DNA of 64,000 nucleotides. Source: Thermothelomyces thermophilus ATCC 42464 (Eukaryota > Ascomycota > Sordariomycetes > Sordariales > Chaetomiaceae). Of the stretch, positions 1 through 11,131 are shown one piece after another. The translations under genes were made by a program, and so were the position numbers. Positions within the stretch are counted from its first letter, which is position 1; each line of letters begins with the position of its first letter. The DNA is taken from the NCBI RefSeq assembly GCF_000226095.1, contig NC_016474.1, positions 4,998,666-5,062,665 of the forward strand, read 5' to 3'. The notes below the pieces were generated by a model, which did no database searches, was not told where the DNA came from, and saw only the letters and a program-made list of their open reading frames with translations.

Positions 1-1025
1 GGCGACGTTGGCAAGGTTGAAACGGGCCACCCAGGGATAGACGAATCTCAATCCGCTGGTGGAGCTGCGAGAGCCAACCAGTCTTCACCCATAACCAGGC
101 TGTGCTAGTATCATCTTAAAGGCCATACCTGTTTCGAGACTTGTCACTAAAAGAGGGAATATGCCAAATACATTCCGTTCACTAGGTACCCTACCCATCC
201 AGTCATTGACTTGGAGATACTTGTCTCCATCTTTGAAACATGGTTGGGCATATCAAAGCCACAATATTAGTGCACCTGGATAAGTCGGCAGGGGTGAGTT
301 TCAAGTTTCTTTCTGTGGTTGTGACAGAATAGCGTCGCCATCTAACTTACATCTTGCTGTGTTTGAATGGGATGATGGCTGGAAAACGGTTAGGCGGGCT
401 GACGGCGTTGAGGGAAAGATGAACGGATCTTAATTAGCTAGGTCAAGTGAGACGCACTCTGGAGAGTACCTGAAGTTGAGACCCTCGACCGGGAATGCCC
501 TGGGGCTTTATAGAAAAAGAGATCGGCTCGGCTTCAGCCCACAGCACAAACGCCTAGGATAGGGAACGGAAACCAACATAAGCGCCCGGATGAGGCGCAG
601 ACCCGGCCAGTTTCACAACCGACGAGGCGTTCTCATTGACGTTGGTTGTGGTTCACTGCTCTTCCAGCGAATCGCCGGAAGAATGAGTTCCAGCAGCGGT
701 TATCCGAGCAGTTGGTTCTGCTCTGAGGTTGTATCCTATCCTTTCTCGAGAGAGAAGTAGCCTGTTCACATGAGTGGAACCTCTCGAGCGCAGCAAGCCG
801 AGCATAATTTCTGTGCCTGATGCGCTCCGCACTGTATGAACTGTATCCCCTAATAACGTCTTGTACCCAATTATTTCCAGGCACAATTGGTGGGTCGTCG
901 AGCTATTACCTTGTACATACAAGTAAATACTCCCATAGCAGCGAGCTGCGGCCATTTTTACAATCCCTTGCATCTGAGCCCAACGCCCGAACATCACAAA
1001 CGACCTGCCGTTCACTTTTTCTATC
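1..1025. other. Gene-poor left edge, possible partial exon at 1-95
   Basis: No complete gene is visible. On the minus strand, bases 95 to 1 read openly off the left edge with gene-like codon use (ending in a segment such as RFVYPWVARFNLANVA), so an exon of a neighbouring gene may start here. No start codon or splice site fixes it. The remainder looks like intergenic sequence and the 5' region of the kinase-like gene. Confidence 0.3.
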
Positions 1026-1835
1026 ATGACGGTATCTGAGTCAGGCAACATGTCTGAGGAGAAGCGGCCGGTGGTATCCTCTTTGCAAGATCTAACGATC
1101 ATCGAAGCATTTGACCGGGGAGCCACCGAGTCCAAATACGTTACTTTCTACCTGGTGAATCCCGAGGACGAGCTATACTTTGGCCAGCTGTTCAAAAAGA
1201 AGAAGGAGATTACCATCGAAGAGTACAACTCCGCCCTGGAGCATGTCCCCGACAGCGAGATCTACCCAGAGGTTCCCCAGGGCGTCGCGCTCACGATAGC
1301 GCCCGGCGACCTGGATGACACCTCGGCCTTTATCAAACGACCCGGCATAGCCTGTTATGAGAGCGTGAAGGGGACCGAGTTTGTTCCTAAAGAGCTTCTC
1401 GAGGAGACCCTCATCATGGAGCAGATTTCCAAGACGCCGCATCCCAACATCATCCGGTACCTTGGCTGCCGCATCCACCGAGGCCGCATCACTTCCATCG
1501 TCCTGGAGCGGCTGGACCAGACGCTGATGCAATACGTTCACGAGCCCGGCTTTGCGCAGCTCGACAAGACCAAGTTCGTGGACGCGCTCGAGTCGGCCGT
1601 GGCCTACCTGCACTCGCTCGGGCTTGCACACAACGACATCAACCCGTACAACATCATGATCAAGGACGGAGGGCAGCCCGTTCTGATTGATTTCGGATCC
1701 TGCCAGCCGTTTGGCGGGCGTCTGCGGTCGCTGGGCACGCCCGGGTGGTACGAAGAAATATTCTACACGTCCGAGGCGAAGCATGACACATATGCTCTGA
1801 ACAAGCTGCGGACGTGGCTGGAAAATCCGCAGTGA
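1026..1835 (+). CDS. Protein kinase-like protein (fungal lineage-specific family)
   Basis: Single exon, 269 aa; Met9 (base 1050) is an alternative start. The C-terminal half is a protein-kinase fold: a possible beta-3 lysine in FIKRP (about residue 103), an alphaC-like helix with LLEETLIMEQI, a hinge LERLD, a catalytic loop HNDINPYNIM (about residues 202-211) and a DFG motif in LIDFGS (about 222-227). The usual HRD is HND, but catalytic Asp, loop Asn and DFG Asp remain, so activity is possible. The N-terminal 90 residues show no glycine-rich loop. At 269 aa it is a minimal kinase that stops soon after the activation segment, as in expanded families of small kinase-like genes in filamentous fungi. 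Substrate and role are unknown. A short C-terminal lobe could also mean truncation. Confidence 0.75.
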   Translation: MTVSESGNMSEEKRPVVSSLQDLTIIEAFDRGATESKYVTFYLVNPEDELYFGQLFKKKKEITIEEYNSALEHVPDSEIYPEVPQGVALTIAPGDLDDTSAFIKRPGIACYESVKGTEFVPKELLEETLIMEQISKTPHPNIIRYLGCRIHRGRITSIVLERLDQTLMQYVHEPGFAQLDKTKFVDALESAVAYLHSLGLAHNDINPYNIMIKDGGQPVLIDFGSCQPFGGRLRSLGTPGWYEEIFYTSEAKHDTYALNKLRTWLENPQ

Positions 1836-2887
1836 TTGGGCACTCGTGGGATACGCGGGGGCTGCAGGTATGCGGATCAAAGTAGTACATACCAGCCAGG
1901 TCGTGGTAATTAGTCTATTAAATCACATCCATTCAAGGTTGTGTCTCTCGTATGACCATCATCAAGTGCTTTCCACTAAGCATGGATCCTTCTCCTTTGC
2001 GAGATGTCAAGATATTGGTTCCGGCAGTCGCTGAACAGTTTTCGGTGTGGCTGTGGTTTTGCATTGCGAAGAAACAAAAACCCCGTGTCAGCCGGGAACT
2101 CGACCTGCCGTGGAAAGCCGCTAATTCCTTCGACTCGTTTGGTAGACATGACAAGGGCGAGGGGAGAGGGTGCCACATGCACTCTAAAACAGTTCGCGGG
2201 GGTGCCCCTGACTGCATCGTACTAAAAGAAGAAGCCCGGGGCGACTAGAAAACATATTTTCTTCCAGCTTCCGGGATTCAGTATCCGTCGAGACTTTGGC
2301 AAGTGTAGGTGCCAGGTGTGGCGTGGAGACATCGGATAAGCATTGCAGAGTGGTTTCCAAGGCCCGTGCCACTGCTGAATAACCCCGAAGAGGGAAAGTG
2401 GACCAGTACGCCAAGTACATACATACCTTGTATGTAATCCGTACATACAATAATTACGACCTCTTCTTCCCAGAACACTGCAGTAATTACTGGTTTTGGA
2501 ATAGGGTTTGTCCTCGTTGTTTTAGCTGAAAGAAAAGAAAAGCCACCGTTAAGGAAAAAAAAGAAGAAGAAACACTGCACTCGATGGAGGAGGAAATTAA
2601 TCGCGTCTGAGGTGACCGTCACGGCTAGACACTCTCGTCAGAAAACGGGCCCGGAGTGTCGGAAACCAGGAATGCGGAGACGGCGTTGCCGTGTTCTTAG
2701 TGCCATGCCAAGACCAGTCTCGGGCAGCGGCAGTTGTAGGATGCCATCCCGACAGGGCGTTCCTCTGCAAGGGTACAGTAGTGTACAATAATACTTAGGT
2801 AGGTTTGGCATTCCAGCATTCGCCCTCAGAACGCCCACCCAAATTTTCAGTCTCTGGTATTGTATTAGGAGCCTGAAACAGACAAAG
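1836..2887. other. Intergenic, about 1.05 kb
   Basis: No gene is supported. It lies between two plus-strand genes and so should hold the kinase-like gene terminator and the P450 promoter. It contains alternating TACATAC/GTATGTA runs near 2417-2450 and a purine-rich tract near 2530-2570. Open frames here are short, overlapping and lack family signatures. Confidence 0.5.
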
Positions 2888-5032
2888 ATGTTGGACGTCG
2901 TCGCGCTGAGTATAGGGTTAGCGGCAGCGCTCGCTTATGTCGTGTTGGAATATCCCCGGGTAAGATTCTCCGATCAAGCAGCCAAGTGCCAAAAGTGAGG
3001 ACTGATTGTTAACACAACACTCACAAAACAGCTTCACCAGAGCTGGCGGTTGTGGTCACACCGCTCCCAGCTGCCGCCGGGACCCAAGAAGATCAAGACG
3101 GGGATCCGCAAGCCATGGCTCTGGTTCCGCGAGCTACACAAGCAGTACGGCGACGTGGTCTTCCTCCAGATGGGGCCCACGCCGACCGTCGTCCTGGGCT
3201 CTGCGCAGGCCGCCTGGGACCTGCTCGAGAAGCGCGGGGCCATCTACTCTTCCCGGCCGCGCTTCATCATGGGCGGCGAGCTGCTCTCCGACGGCCTGCG
3301 CGGCCTGATGGCCCCCTACTCGGCCTTCTGGCGCCGCTGGCGCAAGCTCCTCCACAGCGGCTTCATGCAGCGCCAGAGCGAGTCGTACCGCCCCATCCAG
3401 AGCCTCGAGTCCAAGGTGCTCATGCACGACCTCCTGACCAACCCCGAGGACTACCGCACCCACCTGGAGCGATATGCCGCCTCCGTCATCGTCACCGTCA
3501 CCTACGGCCGCAGAGTCGAGGACGTCCGGACCGACGCCGTCGTTCGCATGAACGCCGAGGCCATGGAACGGCTCACTTTGGTAAAGTACGCTCTCGGTTA
3601 TCGTTGACGGAATCGGCCGAATGAATTTCTGCTTCAGAGTGTTTTTTTTTCTTCTGATATTCTAATATTCTTTTATTCCATTAGACTTCTACGTTCTAAT
3701 TATTTCTGCTTCTCTTTGTTTTCACCTCTGCCCTTTTATATTTCATTATCTCTTTTTTGTTTTTCATCCTTCTCTATTGATTTTCTTTCTATCATGCTCG
3801 TTCCCATCACTCTCCTGTCCTAACAATCGCTTTGATAATTAGTATCCCTGGCAAGTATGCAGTCGAGCGTTATCCTGCGCTCAAACACATCCCTTCCCTG
3901 TTTGCCCCCTGGAAGGCACAGGTGCTGGAACAGCGGAAGAAGGACATCAAAATGTATATGGGACTCATGGACGATGTCAAGAAGAGGATGGCAGCGGGAA
4001 CGCTGCCGGACTGCTTTGCCAAGCATATCCTGGAGGAACAAGAGAACCTCGGCATGACCGATCTTGAGGTGGCCTACACGGCCGGAAGTCCTTTCGGTGC
4101 CGGTGTCGAAACAGTACGTTCTCTCTCTGCACTATGTCCCTTCCCCCCCCCCCCCCCTTTTTTTTTTTAACTCTCCTCTCTGCATTAAGAAAAACATGAA
4201 AAGAAAAAAAAGGATAATAACACTTCGCAGTCCGCCGGTTCGCTGGCCAGCTTCTTACTCGCATGTGTCAAGTTTGGCGACAGCTTCATCCCGAGAGCTC
4301 AGGCGGAGCTCGACAGGGTCGTGGGCAGTGACAGGCTTCCCACGTTTGATGACTTGCCGTCCCTGGAGTATGTGCGAGCAATCGTGTCCGAGACTCTCCG
4401 CTGGCGCCCCGTCGCCGTTCTCGGCGGCACTCCACACGCAAGCACGGCCGACGACGTGTACAAGGGGATGTTCATTCCCAAGGGGAGCACCATCATTGCC
4501 CCGTTGTGGAGCAGTAAGTTGACGGAACAATAATCACCACCTGATTCGTGTTGGGAACATGGACTGAACCAAGGCTCCGTCTCAGTCCATCTAAACGAGG
4601 CCGACTTCCCGGACCCGCACAGCTTCCAACCAGAGCGCTTCCTCGGACAACGCGAGTATCCCGGAAATCTGGGCCACAGCGCGTTTGGCTGGGGCCGCCG
4701 CATCTGTCCCGGAATGCATCTCGGATCGGCATCCGTTGCTATCAATATCGCCCGGATACTATGGGCATTTGATGTCAGGCCTGCCCGGAACGAGAAAGGA
4801 GAGCCGATCGATGTGGACATGTAAGTCTGCTGCAGACCTGCTGGCTCTCCCTTAGCTGGGCTTGCTGACAAGTCTTAGTTTCGCGTTCTCGGACGGATTC
4901 AACTCGACTCCGCTCCCATTTGAATGCTCCATCACTCCCCGCTCGGACAAGCATGCGCGCGTGGTCGAGGACGAGTACCGAAGGGCCCTTGGTGAGTTGC
5001 AGCAGTACTCGGCTGCAGCAACCGGTATGTGA
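2888..5032 (+). CDS. Cytochrome P450 monooxygenase (OrdA/CYP64-like group)
   Basis: Microsomal haem monooxygenase, 522 aa from six exons: 2888-2959, 3032-3585, 3843-4113, 4231-4513, 4586-4820 and 4879-5032. Every boundary is GT-AG and keeps frame. The protein has an N-terminal membrane anchor (residues 1-22), a proline hinge (LPPGP), an I-helix segment FGAGVETSAG, the ExxR motif ETLRWRP, a PERF motif and the haem loop FGWGRRICPG with the ligand Cys near residue 434. The pattern fits E-class group I P450s related to O-methylsterigmatocystin oxidoreductase; many act in secondary metabolism, but no biosynthetic cluster surrounds this gene, so the substrate is unknown. The second intron is long (257 nt) and T-rich; the third carries a C15/T11 homopolymer pair. 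The donor at 3586 is preferred over 3581 because only it joins LTLV to NIPGKY in frame. Confidence 0.88.
4143..4168 (+). repeat. C15-T11 homopolymer tract in a P450 intron
   Basis: A run of 15 C followed directly by 11 T lies in the third intron of the P450 gene. The T run may serve as a polypyrimidine tract, although the acceptor is about 60 nt further on. Length is likely unstable and prone to sequencing error. Confidence 0.85.
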
Positions 5033-5542
5033 ATGTGACCGTGCTGTCGACTCGACCTGAGTGAAACACTGTGGCACCGAGGTATGCGATTTACGCAGAA
5101 GGGTGGTGTTATATGTCAACATTCGGTCCTAGGAGTACTTAGACTGGCGTCAATGTGCAACGTAAACATGATCGGGCGCGGAGTGGCAGGTTTCAGGAGA
5201 TAATTATGATTGATCTATTAACATACCCATATGTACAGTACATGCATAAGCACACGGAGGTACTCTGAGCCATGGCGAGTGTGATAGTTCACGGCAAATA
5301 TCGCCCAGAAATGTCCATTGCAAAGAGCAGCAGCTCATTGGTGCCTTGGTCGTCCACTTTCTCGTACCGCGATACCAACAACCTCAACAGAGTCGGGTCA
5401 CTCCAAGAGAGAGGGGCAAACATATGGATCCGAGCATGGCTGTTTTTTTGGCTACCTGTGTACATACAAACGGACGTGGCACTGTATTTACTTGGTAATG
5501 TGCTCCATCGCCCCCTTTCCAACGCAGCGTATCTCCCTACGC
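5033..5542. other. Convergent intergenic region
   Basis: The space between the 3' ends of the P450 (plus) and the esterase (minus). It should hold both terminators. No gene, RNA or clear repeat is seen beyond short TACATAC-type runs at 5225-5245 and 5458-5468. Confidence 0.5.
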
Positions 5543-6430
5543 TTAAGCAGCGTCGAGCTTCGACTTGATGAAGGCGAGCGCCTGCTGGCCGTAGATGGTG
5601 ACGTACTGTTGGTGGTGGTTTGCATCGTTTCCATTGCAGCAGTACGGATCCTCGGCATCGCAGTACGACTTGATGTTATCTGGGTTACCAGGCGAACATT
5701 GGAATCCGGGAGGGCGGGCCGCGAACTATCTCGGTCAGCATGTCGTGTCTCACGAAAATACATCGACAATAGAGGAACCTACCCCTCCGGCCTGGCATGT
5801 CCCAACTCGATAACTTAATTGGCTCAGATAATGCGGATTTCCGAACCAGACCGTGGCTTTAACGGCGTTGAGGGCGCTGCCGCTGAGGGTGGCACCGGCG
5901 CCGCCGCAGTAGGCGTTGTCCATGATCTGGCCACCCTGCGAATAGCCGATCAAGACGATCTTTGTGTCAGGGCAGCGCTGGTTAAAGCTCGTCACAGCGG
6001 AGACAACCGCCTGAGTGCCCTGGTTCGCAGAGGTATTGTACTAAAAGCCCCGAGTTACTCGTTAGGAACAACGGATGCACCTGATTTACAGTCAGCGGCA
6101 TTTTCGGGGTCACTTGCATCGATTCCACCGCAAGACGCCTGACCGCCGCATGCGGGGTAGTTTATGGCCTCGCTTGTTGCTCCGGGGTACGCCTGCACGA
6201 CCATGTTGACGAGGCCTTGGGATGTGCCATAGCCAGGGGGTGCTGATGTTGACGTTAGTTAGGTAGCCGTAATTACCCCTGAGACAACCCCAACCCTAAG
6301 CTTAATTACCTGTAGTTTCCCGGGCGCCGAATACGTGGACCTCGGGGCACGACTGGCGGGCCTCGACGTCGACGGGGTTGGCGCTGGCAATGCCAGCCAG
6401 GACGGGAACGGCAACGGCGGTGACCTTCAT
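5543..6430 (-). CDS. CE5 acetylxylan esterase / cutinase-family protein
   Basis: Secreted serine esterase, 228 aa, similar to fungal acetylxylan esterase 2, which removes acetyl groups from xylan. Exons on the minus strand: 6430-6310, 6242-6118, 6040-5783 and 5725-5543. The signal peptide is about residues 1-17 (MKVTAVAVPVLAGIASA). The mature part starts with SCPEVHVFGARETT, has the nucleophile in GYSQGG (Ser about 116), the acidic residue in CDAEDPYC and a His in the NDANHH segment, with paired cysteines. The second intron (6117-6041) must use a GC donor (GCAAGT): it alone joins CGGID to YNTSANQG in phase, matching family spacing. The family alignment favours acetylxylan esterase over true cutinase. 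It converges on the P450. Confidence 0.9.
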
Positions 6431-6528
6431 GGCGTGTATATGTTATTCTGATTGAAGAGTATAGATGGACTTGAGATGTGCCCTGATCAAACATCGGCTA
6501 CAAGTACACCGAAGAGTCGGGTGGATTC

Positions 6529-6541
6529 TTATATTATATAA
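6529..6541 (-). promoter_or_regulatory. TATA-like element upstream of the CE5 esterase
   Basis: A TTATATTATATAA stretch lies about 100 nt upstream of the esterase start at 6430. Position and composition fit a TATA box; no experiment supports it. Confidence 0.4.
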
Positions 6542-8306
6542 CTACATTACAAACCAGAGCATCACTCGACACCGTCTGATGACCCTCGTCCGAGACCCTA
6601 TGTTACACCCCGGAGCCCGGACGGACGGGTGTTCGAAATAGGGAAGACGGAGAAAGGGTCGGCGGAAGGCTGCCTAATGGCACGCCGGAAGGTCGCTTTA
6701 ATCTCTTTGGGATCCCTTCGGACAGCATCACTGCGTAGAAGTAACCTCGTCCTAGCCTCCGTCGCATACCATCGAGCACCGGGGTACGGGATCTAAGCAT
6801 GGATGAACCGGGGATATGGAACCCTACTAAGCACAGCTTCCAGAAGGCTCGTGAGTTCCCCGTCCGGGTCGTCCTCCATCCCCTGCACTACGGAGGCGTT
6901 CTGGAAGGAAATGATCAGCAAACCAACTGGGGTTCGGCAGAAGAAAGACGATTTTAGAGCGGCGGCGCGGGCCTTGTCTCGACAGGTCTTGGGCGCCTCC
7001 GCATGGCGTGACGAAGCCGGGGACGGAAGGGTATGTACATAGAACGAATGCATGACTTCAAAAACAGAATCCCACGTGCACAGGCTAGACTCCTGTATAG
7101 CCGGCAGGACATGGGCCTGACGATCAGCACCAGGGACGAATCGAATGTTTCACTTATGTTGATACTTGGCACGCTGTTACTTGTTTTATAGGGAGCCGGT
7201 ATTAGGCAATACAGAGTAAGCGCGTGTGCTGCTGGTGATCGACATGATCGTGTTGCCACCGATCTGTGGGGAAGCTCTTTTTTGCCTAAATAGTTGCCCA
7301 TGGGGAATGGAAGGAAGATTCATGCTAAAACAACGCGAATCTGGGGTTTTTGAAACCTCGACTCGGGGATCGTCCCGCGCAAGCAGGCAAGAGTGGCCCC
7401 CTTGGGCTGAAGTCGAATGACAGCGGCGCGCTCCTTCGTCTCTCATCTCCGGATGTTGATTAATTAGACTGATACTTCCGAACTCGTTCCCCCCTTTAAA
7501 GTTTTCACACTCTTGAAAACTGGCATTCTCGAGGCCATTTCATATCAGTTGAGTACATACCTACTCTGCTGGTAAATGGACATCGTTTGGCAACCGCGCA
7601 ACGCCAATGGGCACTTTCGGAGACATGCGCTGATGGCAACATTCAGTGACGGAATGGCAACAAGTATTTAAGCTGGACCAGAAATCAATTGAATTCCGGT
7701 CATCTCAAACGGTTCCTACTACCGTATCAGGAGATAAAAGAGCGAAAGCATGCGTAAGACTAGCTAGTCGTCAAAGTTCCCGTCGACATAATACCCAGCA
7801 GAATCCTCCTAAGGGCTCATAGTGGCGTGGTGCCGAGTAATAATAGTATGATTGCCAATAATATGCGCGTTTGAGTCATGCCCTTCGCATTTGGTTCTCC
7901 CGAGCCGCCTTGCTACGAGAGCTGAGCTCGGTAGGCAGACATGACAGGGCGTTATCCGTGGTCAAGCTTAAGCACAGGTTCGCCAGTTGGTGCGGAAGAT
8001 GAGGTGAATGCTTCCATCAAAGGCGTCCACCTAAAGTACGTCGACGGATTGGCCCTCGCAATTAGCCCATGTATTCAATCGCTCACTCCGCGCTTCTTCC
8101 CCTTCTCTTTTTTTCCAAAGCAAAGTCCCTCTTGCATCTTTCCAGCCCAGTCTTTTTTGTCTTCCTTTCCCGCCGAGTTTTGATGGTAAGTATATCAAGC
8201 AAACAAACAGAAAGAAAGAAAAAAAGAAAAGGAATAGAACAAGAAAAACATAAGAAAATGACAACGAAACAAAAAACCGACGGTCGCAAAAAGCGGAGAT
8301 CTGGGC
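6542..8306. other. Gene-free stretch of about 1.8 kb
   Basis: Divergence region between the esterase promoter and the 3' end of the DUF4360 gene. Open frames are short and overlap on both strands without signatures. A purine/pyrimidine-biased block (8080-8300, T/C-rich then A-rich on the plus strand) is the only compositional feature. Confidence 0.5.
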
Positions 8307-9120
8307 TCAGGAAGAGGAATCACAGCGGCGCCATTGCAACTTGGCCTTGTTAGGGGTTCTCACCGTCATGGTTCCTTTGTTGGGGGTACTGAGGGGTGTG
8401 ATGCGGATCTCCGAGTTGACATTCAGGATGGCCGTGGTGCTGCCGCAGGGGGAGAAGGACTCGACGCCGACGCCGGCGAGGAGGTTGTAGTTGTCTTCGT
8501 ACGGGGCGACGAGGTTCTTCTGGAACACGACCTCCTGGCTGTTGTCGCCAGAGAAGGTGTAGCCAGCACGGCAGGTGCCAGTCTGCCCTTCCGCCAGGCT
8601 AGCATAACCGGTGAAGCGTGTCTCGATGATGGAGAACCTAAATTTCGCCGTGTTTCAGCAAGCATCCGACTTGCCTTCCGGCTGTTTTTGAAGGACATCA
8701 AGGAGGTGGATGAGGGGTGGTGAACGATGGTGTCAGAGCGCCAGGGAACCATGGTGCATCCCTCTACGGCGTCCGGGAAAAAGATCCAAGAATGTCTAAT
8801 TAGGCCTAGACTCACTGATAACCGGACGGGAACTGCAGGTTGATGCTGATGCGGCAGTTCTTGCGGCTATCGGACACGCTGGTTCCGGGGCCGACGGCCA
8901 CGATGTACTCGTCAAAGGCGACGTCGAAGATGGTGGCCGTGGCGTCGACGTTGACATATGCATGGCCGGCAGGGCAGCCCGAACCAATGGCCGTCACGTT
9001 GAGGATCTTGACCTCGCCGGGGGCAGGCGCAGTGAAGCCCAAAGTGTCACTTCGGGGCGGAGTGATGACGGCAGCCGCCGCGGCTCCAGCAAGGAGTAGA
9101 AGGTTGACAAGCGAGCGCAT
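8307..9120 (-). CDS. DUF4360 secreted protein
   Basis: 211 aa from two exons (9120-8816 and 8637-8307) split by a 178-nt GT-AG intron. The signal peptide is about residues 1-17 (MRSLVNLLLLAGAAAAA). The mature protein has the family's GSGCP motif, a DEYIVAVGPG segment, RKNCRISI and a C-terminal region ending in a tryptophan and cysteine (LQWRRC). The even cysteine pattern suggests disulphides. DUF4360 proteins are common in filamentous fungal secretomes, often in many copies; their function is not established. The intron joins PSGYQ to FSIIETRFTGYA exactly, which supports the model. Neighbours give no functional clue. Confidence 0.85.
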
Positions 9121-11131
9121 AGTGATGAAAGGTGCCAGGCAAAGTAAAGTAAGCTTCTAGTTTCAGATTGACGTGGGAGTACTGAGGTCGATAATTAAGG
9201 CTGACAAGAGACGGTCAGGGCAGTAACCTGTGATGGTTGTTCGACCTCCAGAATTGCGTTCCGTAAGGTCTTCTTATACACCTGGACGCCTTGGAATCTC
9301 GTGATGGTTGCCCACGAAGGATACGAGTCCCCGCCCGGCTCATGACAAGATTAACGGAAGACCGCGGAAACCCATTCCTATCGCGATCCACAATCTATAA
9401 GCTGCCGCATAAAGGATGATGGCGCAAGATACGAGGCAAACACCAGCAGTAGCATGTTTTCCAGTGTTTCCAGAGTGTCAGGTAGCAGCCAATGGCCCCG
9501 TACCAGCGAGACAAGGCCCACGATGTGGTGGCATCGCAACACATCAAGTCCCTAACGTCGTAGATATCAACATCGCTACTGTAGGAAGGAGGGGGCATGG
9601 AATGAGATGGAAGCAAAGGACCCATGACCACGGTGCGGGATAGGCTTCAGAAACAAGTAAGCAGCAGCTCGGTTTCCAACCCCCCGCGAACACTGTTTCG
9701 TTCCCATTCATATCTCGCCGATATTAAACCTGCCGCGTGGAGTGACTCTTGACCGGGTCGCCGGCTTCTCCCCATTCTTGCCCACCCCGAGTCGTTGGCT
9801 TGATGAGATCCCGAAATAGCTCGGCCTTGAACCATAATGAGACAGCCGAAGGGCTCTCGCCGTGGTGCCATCTGCAGGATACTTCATAGGTCAGGCATGG
9901 ATACACGAATAGCTAATTGTGGAAGCCCTGGTGTGACCATGTCATTCGTGTTTAGATGATTTACGTCGCTCGATTTCGAGTCTTAATAGTTGGTTGGTTT
10001 GTAGACGGTAATTAATTTCCATCCCGCACCGGCAGTAACGGCAGTCCTCGGTCAGATACTTACCACGGACTCACAATCATGTTTGGAATCCGGGAATGTA
10101 CAGTCGCCATGATATGAGGCCGGAATGCCCTAAGCGCCATAGTGACCCTTGATTGGTGCGCCTTGGCTGGTACCGAGGATTCGGCGCCCCGAATCCTGGG
10201 GAATCGGCTGTTCTGCTACATGATCTGCTAGTGACTGGCAAGTTCGGGCCCCATGCAGTGAGCTTAATTATTCAGAATGCAGGTCTAGACCTAGACTCCG
10301 CTTCAGTGGCCCGAGCCTCCCTACACTTCTTACTGCCCATGGCCATGCGCTTTTGTCCCCTGTTCCCGTTCTACTTCGTCCCTTTCTTCTCGCTCGCCTG
10401 TTTCCTTGCCTTGTGTGTGTGTCTTGGAGATAAAACTTGCGCATGCTGAAGGTCAGGTGAGTGGCCACCTTCTTGCCCCTTTCCCATTTTCATGAGCTGT
10501 TTTCCTTCCCTAGTTTTTTGTTGTCATCTGTTCCCTGATCCCATCTACCGATATATGTGCCGTGTATGGAAAACACAAGAACCGCTCTCAGCCGCCAATG
10601 CCAGAGTGGGTGGAGGGCCACGCCGCGCCTGTGGCATCGCTTGTTACTTAATTACGGTGTCCAGCCTGCAAGCGTTCATCTATGGATAGGATAAAGTGAC
10701 CGACGGCTTGGCGCGACATTCGTTTGGTGATACTCCGCACGCTGATTTATTCTCGCTCAGGGCTAAGGGATGAGGAAATGTAGGTGGCGTAATTATCCTT
10801 ATCTATATTTGCACGCACTGGAAGAGAGCTGCTGGAAGCGAACGGCTTGCTAAGCTGCTCATTAACTGACGCCACTAGGGCCCGACGTTCCGACAGCCCC
10901 TTGCCCAGGCAGTTGACTGGAGCTCCAACAGACCATCGAGGAAAGCAGCAGGTGGTAGTAGTCGGATTGGATGACGTGCCTGGATAGTGCCAAAGTTGAT
11001 GCCAGTCCTTCAGAACGCCCGCCATCTCCTGGATGAGTGTGTGCCGTTATCGTAGGCCGAGGTGACAATGTATTCTCCTGACGTGCTCGGCGCTCCGGCA
11101 GAAAGGAGAGGATGTCCATTAATATGTGTTA
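9121..11131. other. Gene-free stretch of about 2 kb
   Basis: No supported gene. It includes the promoter of the DUF4360 gene (9121 onward) and the 3' flank of the ADP-ribosylglycohydrolase. Several open frames of 60-100 codons exist on both strands but have no recognisable domain or consistent codon bias. No tRNA, rRNA or mobile element is seen. Confidence 0.5.

Noticed and set aside
6286-6300. Internal CCCTAA-like sequence as an interstitial telomere
   Set aside because: Only a single unit, inside an esterase intron.
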